64,000 nucleotides of DNA from RYN-428 sp035551995 (GCA_035551995.1 DASZME010000087.1:1-64000); one strand, 5' to 3'; counted from the stretch's first letter, positions 42,890 through 54,500 are shown. Translations and numbers: made by a program. The notes: a model not told the origin generated them from the letters alone.

Positions 42890-45694
42890 ATGCTCAAACG
42901 CCTTATTGAAATTCTCTTGGGCCTCGATCCCGGCTTCTTCAACGGCCAAGGCGAGCTTGCCGTCCACTTCGATCCGCACTGGCCAGGGCCGGCCATCGGG
43001 GACGCCGGGCACTGGCGGAACTACCTGCTGGGCGTGATCGCCATCGTGATGCTCATCGTCCTGGCGCGCAAGACCGCCACCCGCCGCTTTCACAATATTC
43101 GCCTTGTACTTGCCGCCGTCAGCGCGGCGATGGTCGCGATTCTCATTCCCGTTTCCCTCGGCGTTCACGCCTGGAACATCGCGCTGCTTATCGGAGTGGC
43201 CGCCGCGATCGTCTATTTTTATTCGACGCGCCGCGAGATCGATCTCATGGGACTGGGCCGCGCCGCGATGGCGGCGCTGTTGATGATGGTCCTCAGCGGG
43301 TCGGCGGCGTGGAACGCCACGCTGGCGATCTTCGGCGCACTTCTGGTGATCTATGTCTATCGCCGGGAAGGCCGCTCGATCGGGGCCCGCGCGTTCCTGG
43401 GCTTGCTGCGCGCGGGGCTGATCGCCTTCGTCATGGTCCTTTTGAATAATCCGATTCTCACGCGCACCAATATGCTGACCGAGCCGTCGGTCGTGGCCAT
43501 CCTCGTGGACGACAGCATGAGCATGATGATCCGCGACGTGGAAAACACCACGACGTCGCCCGGACCAACCCGCCTGGAATCCGCGGTCAATCTCCTCACC
43601 GGCGACGATCAAGTCCTCATCCGGCAACTGGCCCGCGTACATTCGCTGAGGTTTTATAGTTTCGACCGCAACGCCCGCCCGATCGGCGCCGTCGCGGGGG
43701 TCGACGATCGAAAGAAACAATCGGCGCCCGATACCCAGCCGTCCACCGACGACGACACAAAGCCGGCCGAGCCCGGCGCCGATCCGGCATTGATCGACGC
43801 CCTGGCCAAACTCAAACCCGAAGGAACCAGCACGCAGGTAATCCCGTCCATCCTGACGGTGCTCGATGATCTCCAGGGCCAGCGATTGGCCGGCGTGGTG
43901 GTGCTGACCGACGGCCGCGACACGCCGACCGCGCCGCTCGCCGAGGCGTACAAGACGCTGGCCAATTATGGCGTCAAGGTCTATCCGATCGCGGTGGGTT
44001 CGGATCAGGCGCCGCGGAATATCGAGATTCAGGCCGTCAGCGTGCAGGACAGCGCATTCAAGGATGACATCGTCAATTTGAAGATGACGGTCCGAGCGAC
44101 CGGATATGAGCCGGGGCATCTGGTTCGATTAAAGCTGACGGATAAGAAAACCGGATTGCCGCTGAAGGACCCCGACGGCAAGGCGGTCGAAAAGACGATC
44201 GCCGTTCCCAATTCCAATCCGATCGAGCAGGAGTTGCTGTTTAAGCCGGGCCAGGTGGGGCCGCTGGACATTAAGGTGGAGGCGGAGAAGCAACCGGGCG
44301 AACTGGACGAGCAGGACAATATCCGTATCGCACAAATATCGGTGCTCGACGCAAAGATTACGGTGTTGTACGTCGAAGGATATCCGCGCTGGGAATACCG
44401 TTACATCAAGAACGAAATGATCCGCGACAAGACCGTGGACATGTCGTGCATTCTGACCAGCGCCGATCCGACTTTCGCGCAGGAGCATTCGGATCTGAAG
44501 TCCCGCGGCGAATCGGAAAAATTCAAATACTTTCCGTTCAACCAGTTCCCGACCAACATGGAACAGCTGATGGAGTGCGACGTCGTGCTATTCGGCGACG
44601 TCGATCCGCGCCAGTTCGCGGACAGCCAATTGCAGTTGGTGGCGGATTTCGTGAACAAGAAAGGGGGCGGATTCGGGATGATCGCCGGGCCGCAATGGTC
44701 GCCGCAAGCGTATCGCAATACGCCAATCGAGGCGCTGCTGCCGGTCAGCGTGGTGCGAACGGAAGGGGGTTGGCCGACGGACAACATCACCGAAGGATTC
44801 CTGCCGGTGTTGACCAAGGAAGGCGCCAACTCGTCGATCTTCCGGTTCTTCAACGATCCGGTCGCCAACGAACATTACATGAAGGATCAGTTGCAGCCGA
44901 TCTTCTGGTATTCGCGCGGGATCACGGTAAAGCCGGGCGTAGGCCAGGTATACGCCGAGCATCCGACCGATCTCGGCCCCGACGGCCGCAAGGCGCCGCT
45001 GCTGGTTCTGGGGCGTTTTGGATCGGGCCGAACGCTGTTCAGCGCCTACGATGATTCCTGGCGATGGCGCTTTTACACCGGCGAAAGCATCTTCGACACC
45101 TATTGGGTGCAGCAGCTTCGCTATCTCGCCCGCAGCAAGAAACTGGGACAGCGGGAAATCACTTTTTCGTCGGACCGGACGACATACCAGCTGGGCGATC
45201 AGGTACGCCTGAGTCTGCGGGTTTTAAATCCTTCATTGCTTCAGCAACTTCCGCCGGAGGTTCTCGTCCAAATGAAAGATGAAAACGGGCTGGCCGTTCG
45301 ATCCGATAAATTGTCGAAGGAAGCGGGCCAGCCGGATCTGTATAGCGTTTCGTTTGGCGCCGACCGGGCCGGGCATTACACGTTAACGTTGCCGCCGGTG
45401 CTTCCGGACGTGAGTCGGCTCGATTTGCCGCTGGACGTGATCGTACCTCGGCTTGAGCTGGCTGAGCCGCAGGTGGATCGAACTTTGCTGTCGCATCTAG
45501 CGGCCCAGACCGCCGGTCAGGACGTGAAATTACAGGACGCGCGCGAAAAACTCCCTGTCCTGATCCAGAGCGCCGCCCGTACGATCCCGCTGATTTTCAG
45601 CCGCCCCCTGTGGGACAAGCCGGCGGCGATGGTCATCTTCGCGCTGCTGTTGACCAGCGAGTGGGTATTCAGAAAAGTGTTCGGGATGGTTTAA
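42890..45694 (+). CDS. Membrane VWA protein with glutamine amidotransferase-like domain
   Basis: The 934-aa protein has about five N-terminal membrane segments, a VWA domain with ILVDDSMSMMIRD (about 204-216) and VVVLTDGRDTP (about 336), then a class I GATase-like region with VLYVEGYPRWEYRYIKNEM and DVVLFGDVDPRQFADSQLQLV to GFGMIAGPQ (about 490-610), and a C-terminal helix. No catalytic Cys of a working amidotransferase is visible, so this domain is structural or binding. It is the second VWA protein of the cluster and probably acts with the MoxR ATPase. Confidence 0.85.
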   Translation: MLKRLIEILLGLDPGFFNGQGELAVHFDPHWPGPAIGDAGHWRNYLLGVIAIVMLIVLARKTATRRFHNIRLVLAAVSAAMVAILIPVSLGVHAWNIALLIGVAAAIVYFYSTRREIDLMGLGRAAMAALLMMVLSGSAAWNATLAIFGALLVIYVYRREGRSIGARAFLGLLRAGLIAFVMVLLNNPILTRTNMLTEPSVVAILVDDSMSMMIRDVENTTTSPGPTRLESAVNLLTGDDQVLIRQLARVHSLRFYSFDRNARPIGAVAGVDDRKKQSAPDTQPSTDDDTKPAEPGADPALIDALAKLKPEGTSTQVIPSILTVLDDLQGQRLAGVVVLTDGRDTPTAPLAEAYKTLANYGVKVYPIAVGSDQAPRNIEIQAVSVQDSAFKDDIVNLKMTVRATGYEPGHLVRLKLTDKKTGLPLKDPDGKAVEKTIAVPNSNPIEQELLFKPGQVGPLDIKVEAEKQPGELDEQDNIRIAQISVLDAKITVLYVEGYPRWEYRYIKNEMIRDKTVDMSCILTSADPTFAQEHSDLKSRGESEKFKYFPFNQFPTNMEQLMECDVVLFGDVDPRQFADSQLQLVADFVNKKGGGFGMIAGPQWSPQAYRNTPIEALLPVSVVRTEGGWPTDNITEGFLPVLTKEGANSSIFRFFNDPVANEHYMKDQLQPIFWYSRGITVKPGVGQVYAEHPTDLGPDGRKAPLLVLGRFGSGRTLFSAYDDSWRWRFYTGESIFDTYWVQQLRYLARSKKLGQREITFSSDRTTYQLGDQVRLSLRVLNPSLLQQLPPEVLVQMKDENGLAVRSDKLSKEAGQPDLYSVSFGADRAGHYTLTLPPVLPDVSRLDLPLDVIVPRLELAEPQVDRTLLSHLAAQTAGQDVKLQDAREKLPVLIQSAARTIPLIFSRPLWDKPAAMVIFALLLTSEWVFRKVFGMV

Positions 45695-45766
45695 GCCTTG
45701 GAGATGTGGAAACTGTCTTGGGCCGGTTCCGTGTTCCGCGCCGCCTCGAAGTAAAGGAGTGCTGTT

Positions 45767-48700
45767 ATGCCCCCGACTTCCCTGATCGATTCATTACACA
45801 TTGTCCGTCGCAAAGTGCGCGCGCTGGCGATCGCGTCGGGCATGAGCGTCGCGGTGGCCGCCGCGGTGGGGTTGCTCGTCGGCGTCGTTTTGATCGATTG
45901 GTCGCTGGGGCTGGATAAGGTCCCGCGCCTGCTGCTCATCGCGGGCGCCGCCGCCGCGCTGCTTCATGTGCTGTGGCATTGGCTGGCCGTGCCGATGATG
46001 GCCAAGCTGAACATCGGCGACGTCGCCGGCCGGCTCGAACACACATTTCCCCAATTCGACGATCGACTCCGCAGCACCGTCAATTTCGTTCAGGGCGAAA
46101 TCCCCGGCTCGCGCTCGATGCAGGAGCGCGTCGCGCTGGAAACCGACACCCTGGCCCAAACGCTGAATCTCGACCGCGTCATCGTTCGCGGCCCGGTCTA
46201 TCTCGCGGCGGGGGGCGCGGTGGCATCCGTGTTCTTACTCGTCGGCCTTCTGGCGTGGGGCGGTCACAACGGCTGGCTCGGCATCGCCGCCAACCGCCTG
46301 ATGCTCGGCAACGATCAATGGCCCAAATCCGTCGAGATCGCGCTCGATGGGCCGATGCCGCGGCGCGTCGCGGTCGGACAACGTATTCCCATCAAGCTCC
46401 ACCTGGCCAAGGGCGATCGCGAGTCGCGCAAGGCCACCATCCTCTATCGCTACGACAACGGCCCCTGGCAACAGGAGATCATGACCCGAAAGGACGGCGT
46501 CTACTCCGCCCTCCTCGACGCTCGCCTGGAACAAGGCCACAAAAACGCCAATCTCGAAGTTCGCCTCGAATCCGGCGACGACAAAGTCGCCCTCAGCGCC
46601 ATCTCGGTGGTCCCCCGGCTTGAAATCGCCGGCGTCGAGGCCGACGTGACGCCGCCGCCGTATGTGCAGCCGGCGGTTTTGTCGACGACGAGTCTGACCG
46701 ACCATCCGGCAGTGATGGTGTATGGCTCGACCGTGGGATTGCGGATCAACTTCAATAAGCCGTTGAAAGACGGCGCTCCCATCGAGCTTCGCCCGGTCAA
46801 GGAGGGACAGCGCCTTCCCGCGATGCAGTGGAATCGCTCGACGGCCGGGGCGGCGGTGGCGCGTTTCCGTGCCGACGCGTCCATGCGTTTCACGGTCCGG
46901 GCGACCGACTCCGACGGCTTTCAAAACGCCGGCGGGGAGGAATACGAAATGATCGTCAAGGAAGATCAACCGCCGACGGTGCAGATCGAAGAGCCCAAGC
47001 GAAGCGAAGATCGCACGCCGACCGCTGGGTTTGACGTGAAGGCGGTGGCGGAGGACGACTACGGGATCGTGGGCGCGCAACTGATCGCCGACCGCGTGAG
47101 CGGCGGAGAAAAATCCGCCGACGCCGCCCACGCCGCCAATCCCGCCGGCCAAAACCATTGGCTCATCGACCTCGTGAAAGAGGGCCATCTGGTCAACGAC
47201 AACGGCTCATGGGACCCCGCCGACAGCAGCGCCGAACGCAAACGCTATCGTCTGGGCTATCACTGGGAATTGGCCTCGCTTCCCAACGCCAACCTCAAGG
47301 CCCAGGACGTTTTGGAGTTTTACGTTCAGGTCAAAGATAATTTTCAGTTCAACGGCAAAGAGCATGATTGGGTGAAAAGCGGCAAGCTCCGCATCACGAT
47401 CATCAGCCCCGAAGAATGGCGGAAGCAAGTCGAGGCGGCCGTCGAACAAATTCAGCAGCAGATCAAGGCCCAGCGCATGAGCGAGCTTCGGCAAAAAGCC
47501 GAGGGCGAAACCCTCAAGGCCGGTCTCAATCGCAACCAAAAATTCGACGAAGCCGACAAGGCCCAGGCCAATCGTCTGGCCAACGATCAGGCCTCCACGC
47601 AATCGCAGACGATGCAGCTTGGAGATCGGCTCCAGCAACTCGTTCAGAAGATGAGCGAAAATAAATCTCCCGAAGGGGGATTAAAGCAGACCGCCGACCA
47701 GGTGCAAAAGGATCTCAAGCAGACGGCGGACAGCCCGATGCGCGAGGCCAAGCAAAATATCGACGCGGCCAAAGATCCCGCCCAGGACGCCAAGGCGTCG
47801 GCCGACCGGCAGGCGAAAGACGCCCGGCAGCGCAGCGCCGCCCTCGACAAAGCCGCACAAAGCCAGCAGGCGGCGGCGGATCAGCTTCAAAAAGCGATGG
47901 ACAAGCTCGGCCAGATGGGCGGCCTGCCCGAAGCCATCAAAAACATCGAGCGCATCAAGGCTGAGCAGGAAAAAATCGAAAAGGAATTTCAGGAAAAGAA
48001 CAAGGACAACATCGGCAAAAAGCCCGACGAATTGAGCAAGGACGATCAGGACAGCAACAAAAAACAATCCGATAAGCAGGATGATCTGGCCAAGCAGCTC
48101 GAGCAGTCGTTGTCGAACATGGACGCCAAGGCGGACAAGATGAACAAGTCCGATCCGTCCAGCTCGCAGGCGATGAAGGAAGCCGCCCAGATCGGCAAAC
48201 AGCAGGGCCTCAGCGGCAAGCAGCAACAAGCCGCCCAGAACATGCAGCAAAACCAGCAGGCCCAGGCCCAGAACAATCAGAAACAGGTCGAGCTTGGCCT
48301 CGATCAAATTCTCAACAAACTTCGCGAAGCCGAACGAAAACAGCTTGAAGAATTGGCCCGGCAACTGTCGCAGATGCAACAATTGATCGCCGAGCTGATT
48401 CAACGGCAGGCGGGCCATAATATCGATAACTTGCTGATTCAGGGCGGTCCCAAGCGCCTCGAGCAGGTTGAATCCAAGGAGCGGGACGAGTTGATCGCCG
48501 ATTCCGGCCGCGATCCGAAGAACATGCCCCCGGCGCCGCAGTTGACGCAGCTTTCGGTCAGTCAGGAGCAGACGCAGCGCAACGCGGTGGACATCGCCAA
48601 GCAAGCCGAGTCTTTACCCGACCCGGCTCCCGCGACGAAGCTGACCGAGGCGGCGGGGCACATGGAGCGCGCGATCGTTCACTTGCGGAACAACAAACTC

Positions 48701-50035
48701 GCCGACGCCTATAAGCCGCCGCAGGCCGATGCGCTGGCGACGTTGCTGGAAGCCAAAAAGCAGATTGACGCCGCCGCCAAGAAAACGCAGGACAAGCTCG
48801 ACGAGAAGGACGCCGAGACGATCAAGCAGGCGTACGTCGAATTGCTCAAGGCGCAGAAGATAATCGGCGGCGATTTGAAAAAGGTGGACGGCGCCGCCAA
48901 AGACGCCAACGGCGATTTGCCCCGGGAGATGAGCGTGAAGCTCGCGCAGCTTCCCGGCGACCAGGGCAAGCTGATCGACAAGGCCCAAAAGATCGGCGAG
49001 CAACTCAAGCAGCTCGACAGCATCGTCTACAACTGGGCCAACAAGGATATTCTCAAGTCGATGGGAACCGTCAAGGACAACCTGGCCAAGCCCGAAACCG
49101 GCAAGCCGACGCAGATGGCCGAGACGCACACGGAGGACCAGTTGCAGGCGATGATCGACAGTCTCGTTCAGAAGATGAGAAAGAGCGAGTTCGACCAGCG
49201 CAACAGCGGCGGCGGCGGCGGTGGTGGATCGCAAAAGCCAAAGCTTCCCACGGAAGCAGAGCTGCGCTTGCTTGGGAAGAATCAGCAGGCCGTCAACGAA
49301 AAAACCATCGAAGCGGACAAGCAGAAGGAAAAAGACAAGGAACAACTGCTCGCGCTCGGCGGGCGTCAGGGGGAAATCCGGGGTCTGCTCGATCAACTGA
49401 TTCAAAAGGCGAGCCAGGGCAAAACCAGGCTTGGACCCGAGCCCGATCCCAAGGATCAGCTTCCCGGCAACGCCAGCAAGGAAGACGTCGATAACCAGGA
49501 GATGCAGGATGATCTCCTGGGCAGCGCCAAGCCCGGCGCCCCATCCGGCAACGACAAAAGTGTCCAGGCGACCGGCGACCGCATGGCTCGCGCCCGCCAG
49601 CGATTGGCGCTGAATAACGATCCGGGCGCGGTTACGCAGGAGATTCAAAAACGCATCAGTCTCGATATCGACGACCTGATCAAACAGGCCCAGCAAACCG
49701 TCGCCAATAAACCCAAGCCCGGCAGCGGCAAAGGGGAGAAAATGGGGCCGCCCCAGCCCCAGCCCGGCCAAGGACCGCAGCAGGCTTCCAAGAGCGATAA
49801 GCCGGGCCAGAATTCCGGAAAGCAAGCCGCCACCGACAGCCAACTTTCCCAGGGCGAAAAACCCAACGCCGACTTGAGCGGAAACGTAAAGGAGGCGATG
49901 GAAGAATGGGGCCGGATCACCCAGCGCGACCGCCAGGCGGTTCAGGAAGGGGCCGGCGAGCAGGTGATCGGGAAGTATAAGAAGTTCGTCGAGGATTATT
50001 ATCGGTCGCTTGCCGAGCAGGCGTCCAAACGGTAA
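45767..50035 (+). CDS. Giant coiled-coil membrane protein (DUF4175-like)
   Basis: The 1422-aa protein has two or three N-terminal membrane helices (LAIASGMSVAVAAAVGLLVGVVLIDW and others) and an extracytoplasmic beta-rich part (about 190-540). A very long Gln/Lys/Ala/Asp-rich coiled-coil follows (about 555-960; e.g. QKAMDKLGQMGGLPEAIKNI), then further helical segments, a Gly tract (GGGGGGG) and RMARARQRLALN. The pattern matches DUF4175-like proteins that follow VWA genes in planctomycete moxR clusters. AAAGGAG precedes ATG 45767. Function is unknown; a tethering or scaffold role is inference. Confidence 0.8.
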   Translation: MPPTSLIDSLHIVRRKVRALAIASGMSVAVAAAVGLLVGVVLIDWSLGLDKVPRLLLIAGAAAALLHVLWHWLAVPMMAKLNIGDVAGRLEHTFPQFDDRLRSTVNFVQGEIPGSRSMQERVALETDTLAQTLNLDRVIVRGPVYLAAGGAVASVFLLVGLLAWGGHNGWLGIAANRLMLGNDQWPKSVEIALDGPMPRRVAVGQRIPIKLHLAKGDRESRKATILYRYDNGPWQQEIMTRKDGVYSALLDARLEQGHKNANLEVRLESGDDKVALSAISVVPRLEIAGVEADVTPPPYVQPAVLSTTSLTDHPAVMVYGSTVGLRINFNKPLKDGAPIELRPVKEGQRLPAMQWNRSTAGAAVARFRADASMRFTVRATDSDGFQNAGGEEYEMIVKEDQPPTVQIEEPKRSEDRTPTAGFDVKAVAEDDYGIVGAQLIADRVSGGEKSADAAHAANPAGQNHWLIDLVKEGHLVNDNGSWDPADSSAERKRYRLGYHWELASLPNANLKAQDVLEFYVQVKDNFQFNGKEHDWVKSGKLRITIISPEEWRKQVEAAVEQIQQQIKAQRMSELRQKAEGETLKAGLNRNQKFDEADKAQANRLANDQASTQSQTMQLGDRLQQLVQKMSENKSPEGGLKQTADQVQKDLKQTADSPMREAKQNIDAAKDPAQDAKASADRQAKDARQRSAALDKAAQSQQAAADQLQKAMDKLGQMGGLPEAIKNIERIKAEQEKIEKEFQEKNKDNIGKKPDELSKDDQDSNKKQSDKQDDLAKQLEQSLSNMDAKADKMNKSDPSSSQAMKEAAQIGKQQGLSGKQQQAAQNMQQNQQAQAQNNQKQVELGLDQILNKLREAERKQLEELARQLSQMQQLIAELIQRQAGHNIDNLLIQGGPKRLEQVESKERDELIADSGRDPKNMPPAPQLTQLSVSQEQTQRNAVDIAKQAESLPDPAPATKLTEAAGHMERAIVHLRNNKLADAYKPPQADALATLLEAKKQIDAAAKKTQDKLDEKDAETIKQAYVELLKAQKIIGGDLKKVDGAAKDANGDLPREMSVKLAQLPGDQGKLIDKAQKIGEQLKQLDSIVYNWANKDILKSMGTVKDNLAKPETGKPTQMAETHTEDQLQAMIDSLVQKMRKSEFDQRNSGGGGGGGSQKPKLPTEAELRLLGKNQQAVNEKTIEADKQKEKDKEQLLALGGRQGEIRGLLDQLIQKASQGKTRLGPEPDPKDQLPGNASKEDVDNQEMQDDLLGSAKPGAPSGNDKSVQATGDRMARARQRLALNNDPGAVTQEIQKRISLDIDDLIKQAQQTVANKPKPGSGKGEKMGPPQPQPGQGPQQASKSDKPGQNSGKQAATDSQLSQGEKPNADLSGNVKEAMEEWGRITQRDRQAVQEGAGEQVIGKYKKFVEDYYRSLAEQASKR

Positions 50036-50076
50036 TCGAGGCTCCGAGCGCGAAGCACGGTCGTGCCGCTTGTGTC

Positions 50077-50105
50077 TTGACTGCAGTTTCCGCAAGATAT
50101 TAAAA
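50077..50105 (+). promoter_or_regulatory. Candidate promoter for the terpene-cyclase-fold gene
   Basis: TTGACT (50077-50082) is 17 bp from TTAAAA (50100-50105), in the 139-bp gap before the terpene-cyclase-fold gene. It would allow separate transcription of the last gene of the moxR cluster. Confidence 0.35.
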
Positions 50106-50174
50106 AACGCCGATTGAAATCAAACAAAGAGCCGTTGATCGCGTATTCAAGAACAGTCTTCGATATCCTTTCAC

Positions 50175-51305
50175 ATGAAATTGGGAACGATGAAATCCCT
50201 TCTTACACGCCAAATCGCGGCGATTGCTTTCGCGGCGTCTCTCGCGGCTCCAACCCTTTTGCCGCCCGACCTCCGCGCCGACGATTCCCCAAAACATGCC
50301 AACCCGGCCGGCGTCGCCGATCTGCCCAGCCAGGTGCGCGGCGACGAAATTAACGCCGCCCAGCAGGCCGCCGTGGAAAAAGGCTTGGCTTGGCTCGCCG
50401 CCCGGCAGAAGGACAACGCCGCCTACGGGACCGGGATCGCCGGCTATGGAAACCACGCCGGCATCACCGCCCTTGCGGGGCTGGCGTTCATGCAAGCGGG
50501 CAACCTTCCCGGACGGGGGAAATACGGGAAGGAGGTCCAGCACTGTCTCGATTTTGTCCTGCAAAGCTGCCAGGAATCAGGGCTGATCACCTCCGACGCC
50601 TCGCAGGGTCCGATGTACGGTCATGGCTTCGCCACGCTTTTCCTCGCCGAGGTGTATGGGATGACCGGCGATGAATCGATCAAGGAAAAATTACAGAAAG
50701 CCGTTCGGCTTATCGAGAAGACACAAAACCCCGAAGGGGGCTGGCGGTATCAGCCGGTCCCGTATGACGCGGATTTATCGGTGACGATCTGCGAAGTGAT
50801 GGGCCTTCGAGCCGCCCGCGATGCCGGGATCAAGGTGGAAAAAGACGTGATCGACAAGGCGATCAAGTACGTTCGCCGATGCCAAAACGCCGACGGGGGA
50901 TTCAGCTACATGGCCAGCCAGGGCGGCGGTATGGGCGGCAGCGCCTTTCCCCGCTCCGCCGCCGGTGTTTGTGCTCTGTACTACGCCGGCGTCTTCGAGG
51001 GCCACGAACTCGAGCGCGGGCTGCAATACATCGAGAAATTTACCGCCGGCGGCGGTTCCAGCCGCCTCAACGAGGGCCATTTTTTCTACGGCTACTATTA
51101 CGGCACCCAGGCCATGTTCCTCGCCGGCGGCGATTACTGGGCCAAGTTTTATCCCGCCATCCGCGACGAACTGATTCACCGGCAGGACTCCGATCACTGG
51201 TCCGGCGACGTAAGCGAAGATTACGCCACGTCCATGGCGCTGATTATCCTTCAGATGCCCAATCGATATTTGCCGGTATACAGCGGCAAGGGGCCGGGAA
51301 GCTAA
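50175..51305 (+). CDS. Secreted prenyltransferase/squalene-cyclase-fold protein
   Basis: The 376-aa protein has a signal peptide (AAIAFAASLAAPTLLPPDLRA) and alpha/alpha-barrel repeats of the terpenoid-cyclase type: AVEKGLAWLAARQ, TQNPEGGWRYQPVP, CQNADGGFSYMAS. The GGW/GGF repeats are typical. It lacks the DxDD catalytic motif of squalene-hopene cyclase, so it is probably a binding or non-cyclase member. Such a gene often follows planctomycete moxR/VWA clusters. The start may be 50175 or the in-frame ATG at 50190. Confidence 0.8.
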   Translation: MKLGTMKSLLTRQIAAIAFAASLAAPTLLPPDLRADDSPKHANPAGVADLPSQVRGDEINAAQQAAVEKGLAWLAARQKDNAAYGTGIAGYGNHAGITALAGLAFMQAGNLPGRGKYGKEVQHCLDFVLQSCQESGLITSDASQGPMYGHGFATLFLAEVYGMTGDESIKEKLQKAVRLIEKTQNPEGGWRYQPVPYDADLSVTICEVMGLRAARDAGIKVEKDVIDKAIKYVRRCQNADGGFSYMASQGGGMGGSAFPRSAAGVCALYYAGVFEGHELERGLQYIEKFTAGGGSSRLNEGHFFYGYYYGTQAMFLAGGDYWAKFYPAIRDELIHRQDSDHWSGDVSEDYATSMALIILQMPNRYLPVYSGKGPGS

Positions 51306-51414
51306 AGCATTTTTCGGATTGGCATAGCGAGCGTTCGCCACGAAACAACTCCCTCACGCGGGAGCGGGCGGCTAAACGCGGGAAACGCTACAGCGATCGG
51401 ATAAATGCTCTAAA
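51303..51414. repeat. Dispersed repeat copy B with inverted ends
   Basis: The copy starts TAAAGCATTTTT (51303), has a G/C-rich middle hairpin with CTCACGCGGGAGCGGGCGGC, then CTAAACGCGGGAAACGCTACAGC, and ends AAATGCTCTAAA (51403-51414). The ends are inverted relative to each other around GCATTT/AAATGC. Blocks match copies at 5424 and 63768. Confidence 0.55.
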
Positions 51415-51501
51415 GCCAGTGGCGACGCGATCGGGCGCTTCAATCACTACAGAAAGTATTCGAGCTTTCCGCCCTCCGCCGCCGGAGATCGTTCTCGACC
51501 G

Positions 51502-54500
51502 CTATTTGAGAGCCGACGGCGACGGCCCCGGTGTCTTGATGTACACCCCACTTGCGCCCACCATCGAGTAGCCGAATCCCGCGATGTATTTTCTGCCCTT
51601 TTCGTCAAGCGCGAGCGCGCCGAGTTTGGTATCGAAGTGCATGCGATAGTCGAGTTTCAGGTGAATGTCGTTTTGGCGCGTCAGCCCGTTTTGCCGCGAC
51701 CCCAGGACGATCAACACGTCTTGCCGCTGAGAATGTCCGACGATCAGATCGTCGATTCCGTCGCCGTCGTAATCGGCGACGGTGGGGCCGTCGCGCAGGG
51801 GTTCCAGGCGCAGCCCAAGATCCAATTCGGCGTCGGCCTTCGCGTGATAAGGGCGATCGAAATTCCCGGTGTTATAGAAAACCGAAGCCATCGTATGCAG
51901 GCCGGTTGTTCCGAGCAGAACGATGTCGGGCTTACCGTCGCCGTTGAAATCGCCGACGCCCAGAAACGTCCATTGGCCGTACGGGTGTTCAAGCGTGAAC
52001 GAAGCGGCGCGCGGCAACGCGCCGTCGTGGCCGCGAAGGAAAATCTCGCCGGCGGAAGTGATCAGGTCCGATTTGCCGTCGCCGTTGACGTCGGCCAGTT
52101 GCAATTCCAGCGCGGCGCCGGCGAATCGCGGTCCGCCGGTGGTCTTGAGCGAGCCATCGGATTGAAGCTGGCAGAGAAGACAACCCGCGCTGAATCGCTG
52201 GCCAATAATGCATTGCGGCGGCTGGGTATTCCGATCGGCGGCGAAACTCGCCGCGCGGGCGCCGCCCGGAATCGGGGCGACGCGCCATGACAACTTCCCG
52301 GCGTCGGCCAAAAGCAATGCCGCCTCGTTGTCGGTCCCTATAAGCAGGTCGGCGACTTTTCCCGCGGAGAGGTGGTTGATGCGAAGCTTGGCGCCGGGGC
52401 CGAAGTTCGGCACACGGACGATGCGGTCCGGCTGAGCGTCAAAGCGGCCATTTTTGCAGAGATAAATTTTGACGTCCAATCCGCCGACCGCGGGAACAAG
52501 GATCGCCACGTCAGTGGCCCCGTCTCCGTCAATATCGCCGAAGGCCGCGGTGTAGATATTCTCCAGCCAGCCGACGACTTGATAGTCGGCGCTGGTGAAC
52601 CCAAAAAGCGGATCGGGGTTCAGTGGCGCCATCTTGCTCCAGCCCGTCGCTTCGCCGGCGCGAATACCGGCGCCGATGAAGCGATCCGGCTCCCCCATGC
52701 CATGACCGCCGATCACGCAATCCACTTTCAGTGCGTCGATCTTTTTCAAACTATCCAGCACGTCAGGCGCCCAGAAGCCGGGACTGAGAAAATAACCAAG
52801 CGCGCCGCCGGGCATGATCAGATCGCCGGTGCAGACGTACTTGCGGCCCTGGATCTCGAATTCCCACGACATCGATCCGTACGTATGCCCCGGCGTTCTG
52901 ACCGCCCGCACTTTCAGCCCCGCCAGCATGAGGTCCTGATCGCGATCGACGATCATATCAACCGGAACCGGCGGCTCGGTGCTGTAGCCGCTCAGATAGG
53001 GCAGGTCGTGTTGAAGCACATACGCCATCTCCGGACTCGCCACCACCTTGGCGCCGGTGGCGAGGCGCCACAGGTAAGCGCCCGGCGCATGATCGCCGTG
53101 CTCGTGCGTCGGCAGCACATATTTGACCGTTGCCGGATCGAGACCGGCAGCCTTGATCGACGTCCAGTTTTGCTCGAAGGAATGGCCGGAATTGGGGTCG
53201 ACAAGAATGAGCCCGTCCGGCGCCTCGATAACGACCTGGTTTCCCGCGTCGCTGGGATCGCGGCCGCTGCCCGTGCGCCACACGCCCGGCCCGATCTTCG
53301 TCGGCGGATGCTCGGCGTGCGCCCACGGCCGTTCGCCGCGGCGCGCATTCTGTGAAAGATCGCTTTTCCACAGCTCATGGCCGTCCGCGTCGAACATGCG
53401 CACGACGCCAAGGGCCGTCCCGATCGCGATCCGATTCCCGTCCTCCGACATGCGAACCAGACTCGCGGCGCCAACGTCGATTCCGTCCGGCGACGATATG
53501 ATCGGCCGGCCGGCGTCGTCCAACAAATAGACCCGGCCATTCCAGCACGCGACCGCAGTCCGAGGGCCCGCGCTCGCCACGTCGGCTATCGCGTCAGGGA
53601 AATGGATCGCCCGAACGTCTCCCGTGTTCACCGGCAAAACATACAGCGTCCGCGAATCGTCATCGGCGGGAAGATTGGGCTGGCCGCCCAGTCCATGGCA
53701 ATTCCAATGATGCGGATAGGCGAGCACCGACGCGCCGTCGCCGGTAAACGCCAGATCGCACCACACCGGCGCCGCGAAAGTCTCCGGGCCATACTTGCGC
53801 GATACCTTCCCGTCGACGTCGTAGATGTGGATCGTCGGCCGGGTCGGCATGAGTTTTGGCCCAAGGCCGCGAAGCGGCCGAAGCGACTCATCGAGCGTTC
53901 GCGGCAGAACGAATCGCTCCCATCCCTGATAATCCGCCGACGCCACACGCCGTCCTTCCCGGTCAATGGCGACCGACAGCGGACACCAGATTTTTTCATC
54001 CTTGATTTTTGTTCGCGGCCCATACCCGGCGGGCGGAGGCGCCGGCGCGGATTCGACGTCTTTCGCGTCCGCCGGCCCGCGCATCCAGATCGGCGATGGC
54101 TTCCCGTCTTCCAGCACGTTGAGATTTCGCAACCCCGCGTCATGATCATTTTCGCCGACGATCATGCCGACGACCGCCCGGCCGGACGCCGTCACGGCCA
54201 AACACGAAACCCGGGCGTCATGCAAACCATACCGGGAAATAACCGGCGAATTTCCCAAGGCGCCGGCGTCGGACCAGCGAATCCCCTCCGGCGTGGCGTA
54301 CGCCAGCCGGTTTTTCGCGGCGGCGATTCGCGGCGCGAGATGGTTGGAATGCTCGCCGTACTGAAAGACAAGGGGCTTTTCTTCGGATTCGTGGCGAGCG
54401 TCTTTCTCGCCGATTGAAAATCGAAACAAGGAAGCGAAGTCTCCGATATCGCCCGAGGGGGCGGGACTAATCGCGGCGACCGCCGGCGCGATTTCAAACG

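Noticed and set aside
49207..49230. GGC/GGT tract as a repeat element
   Set aside because: It encodes an in-frame Gly linker of the coiled-coil protein, not a separate element.
48614..50095. 493-codon minus-strand frame in the coiled-coil gene
   Set aside because: Leu-rich antisense of Gln/Lys-rich codons; typical artefact of a repetitive coiled-coil gene.
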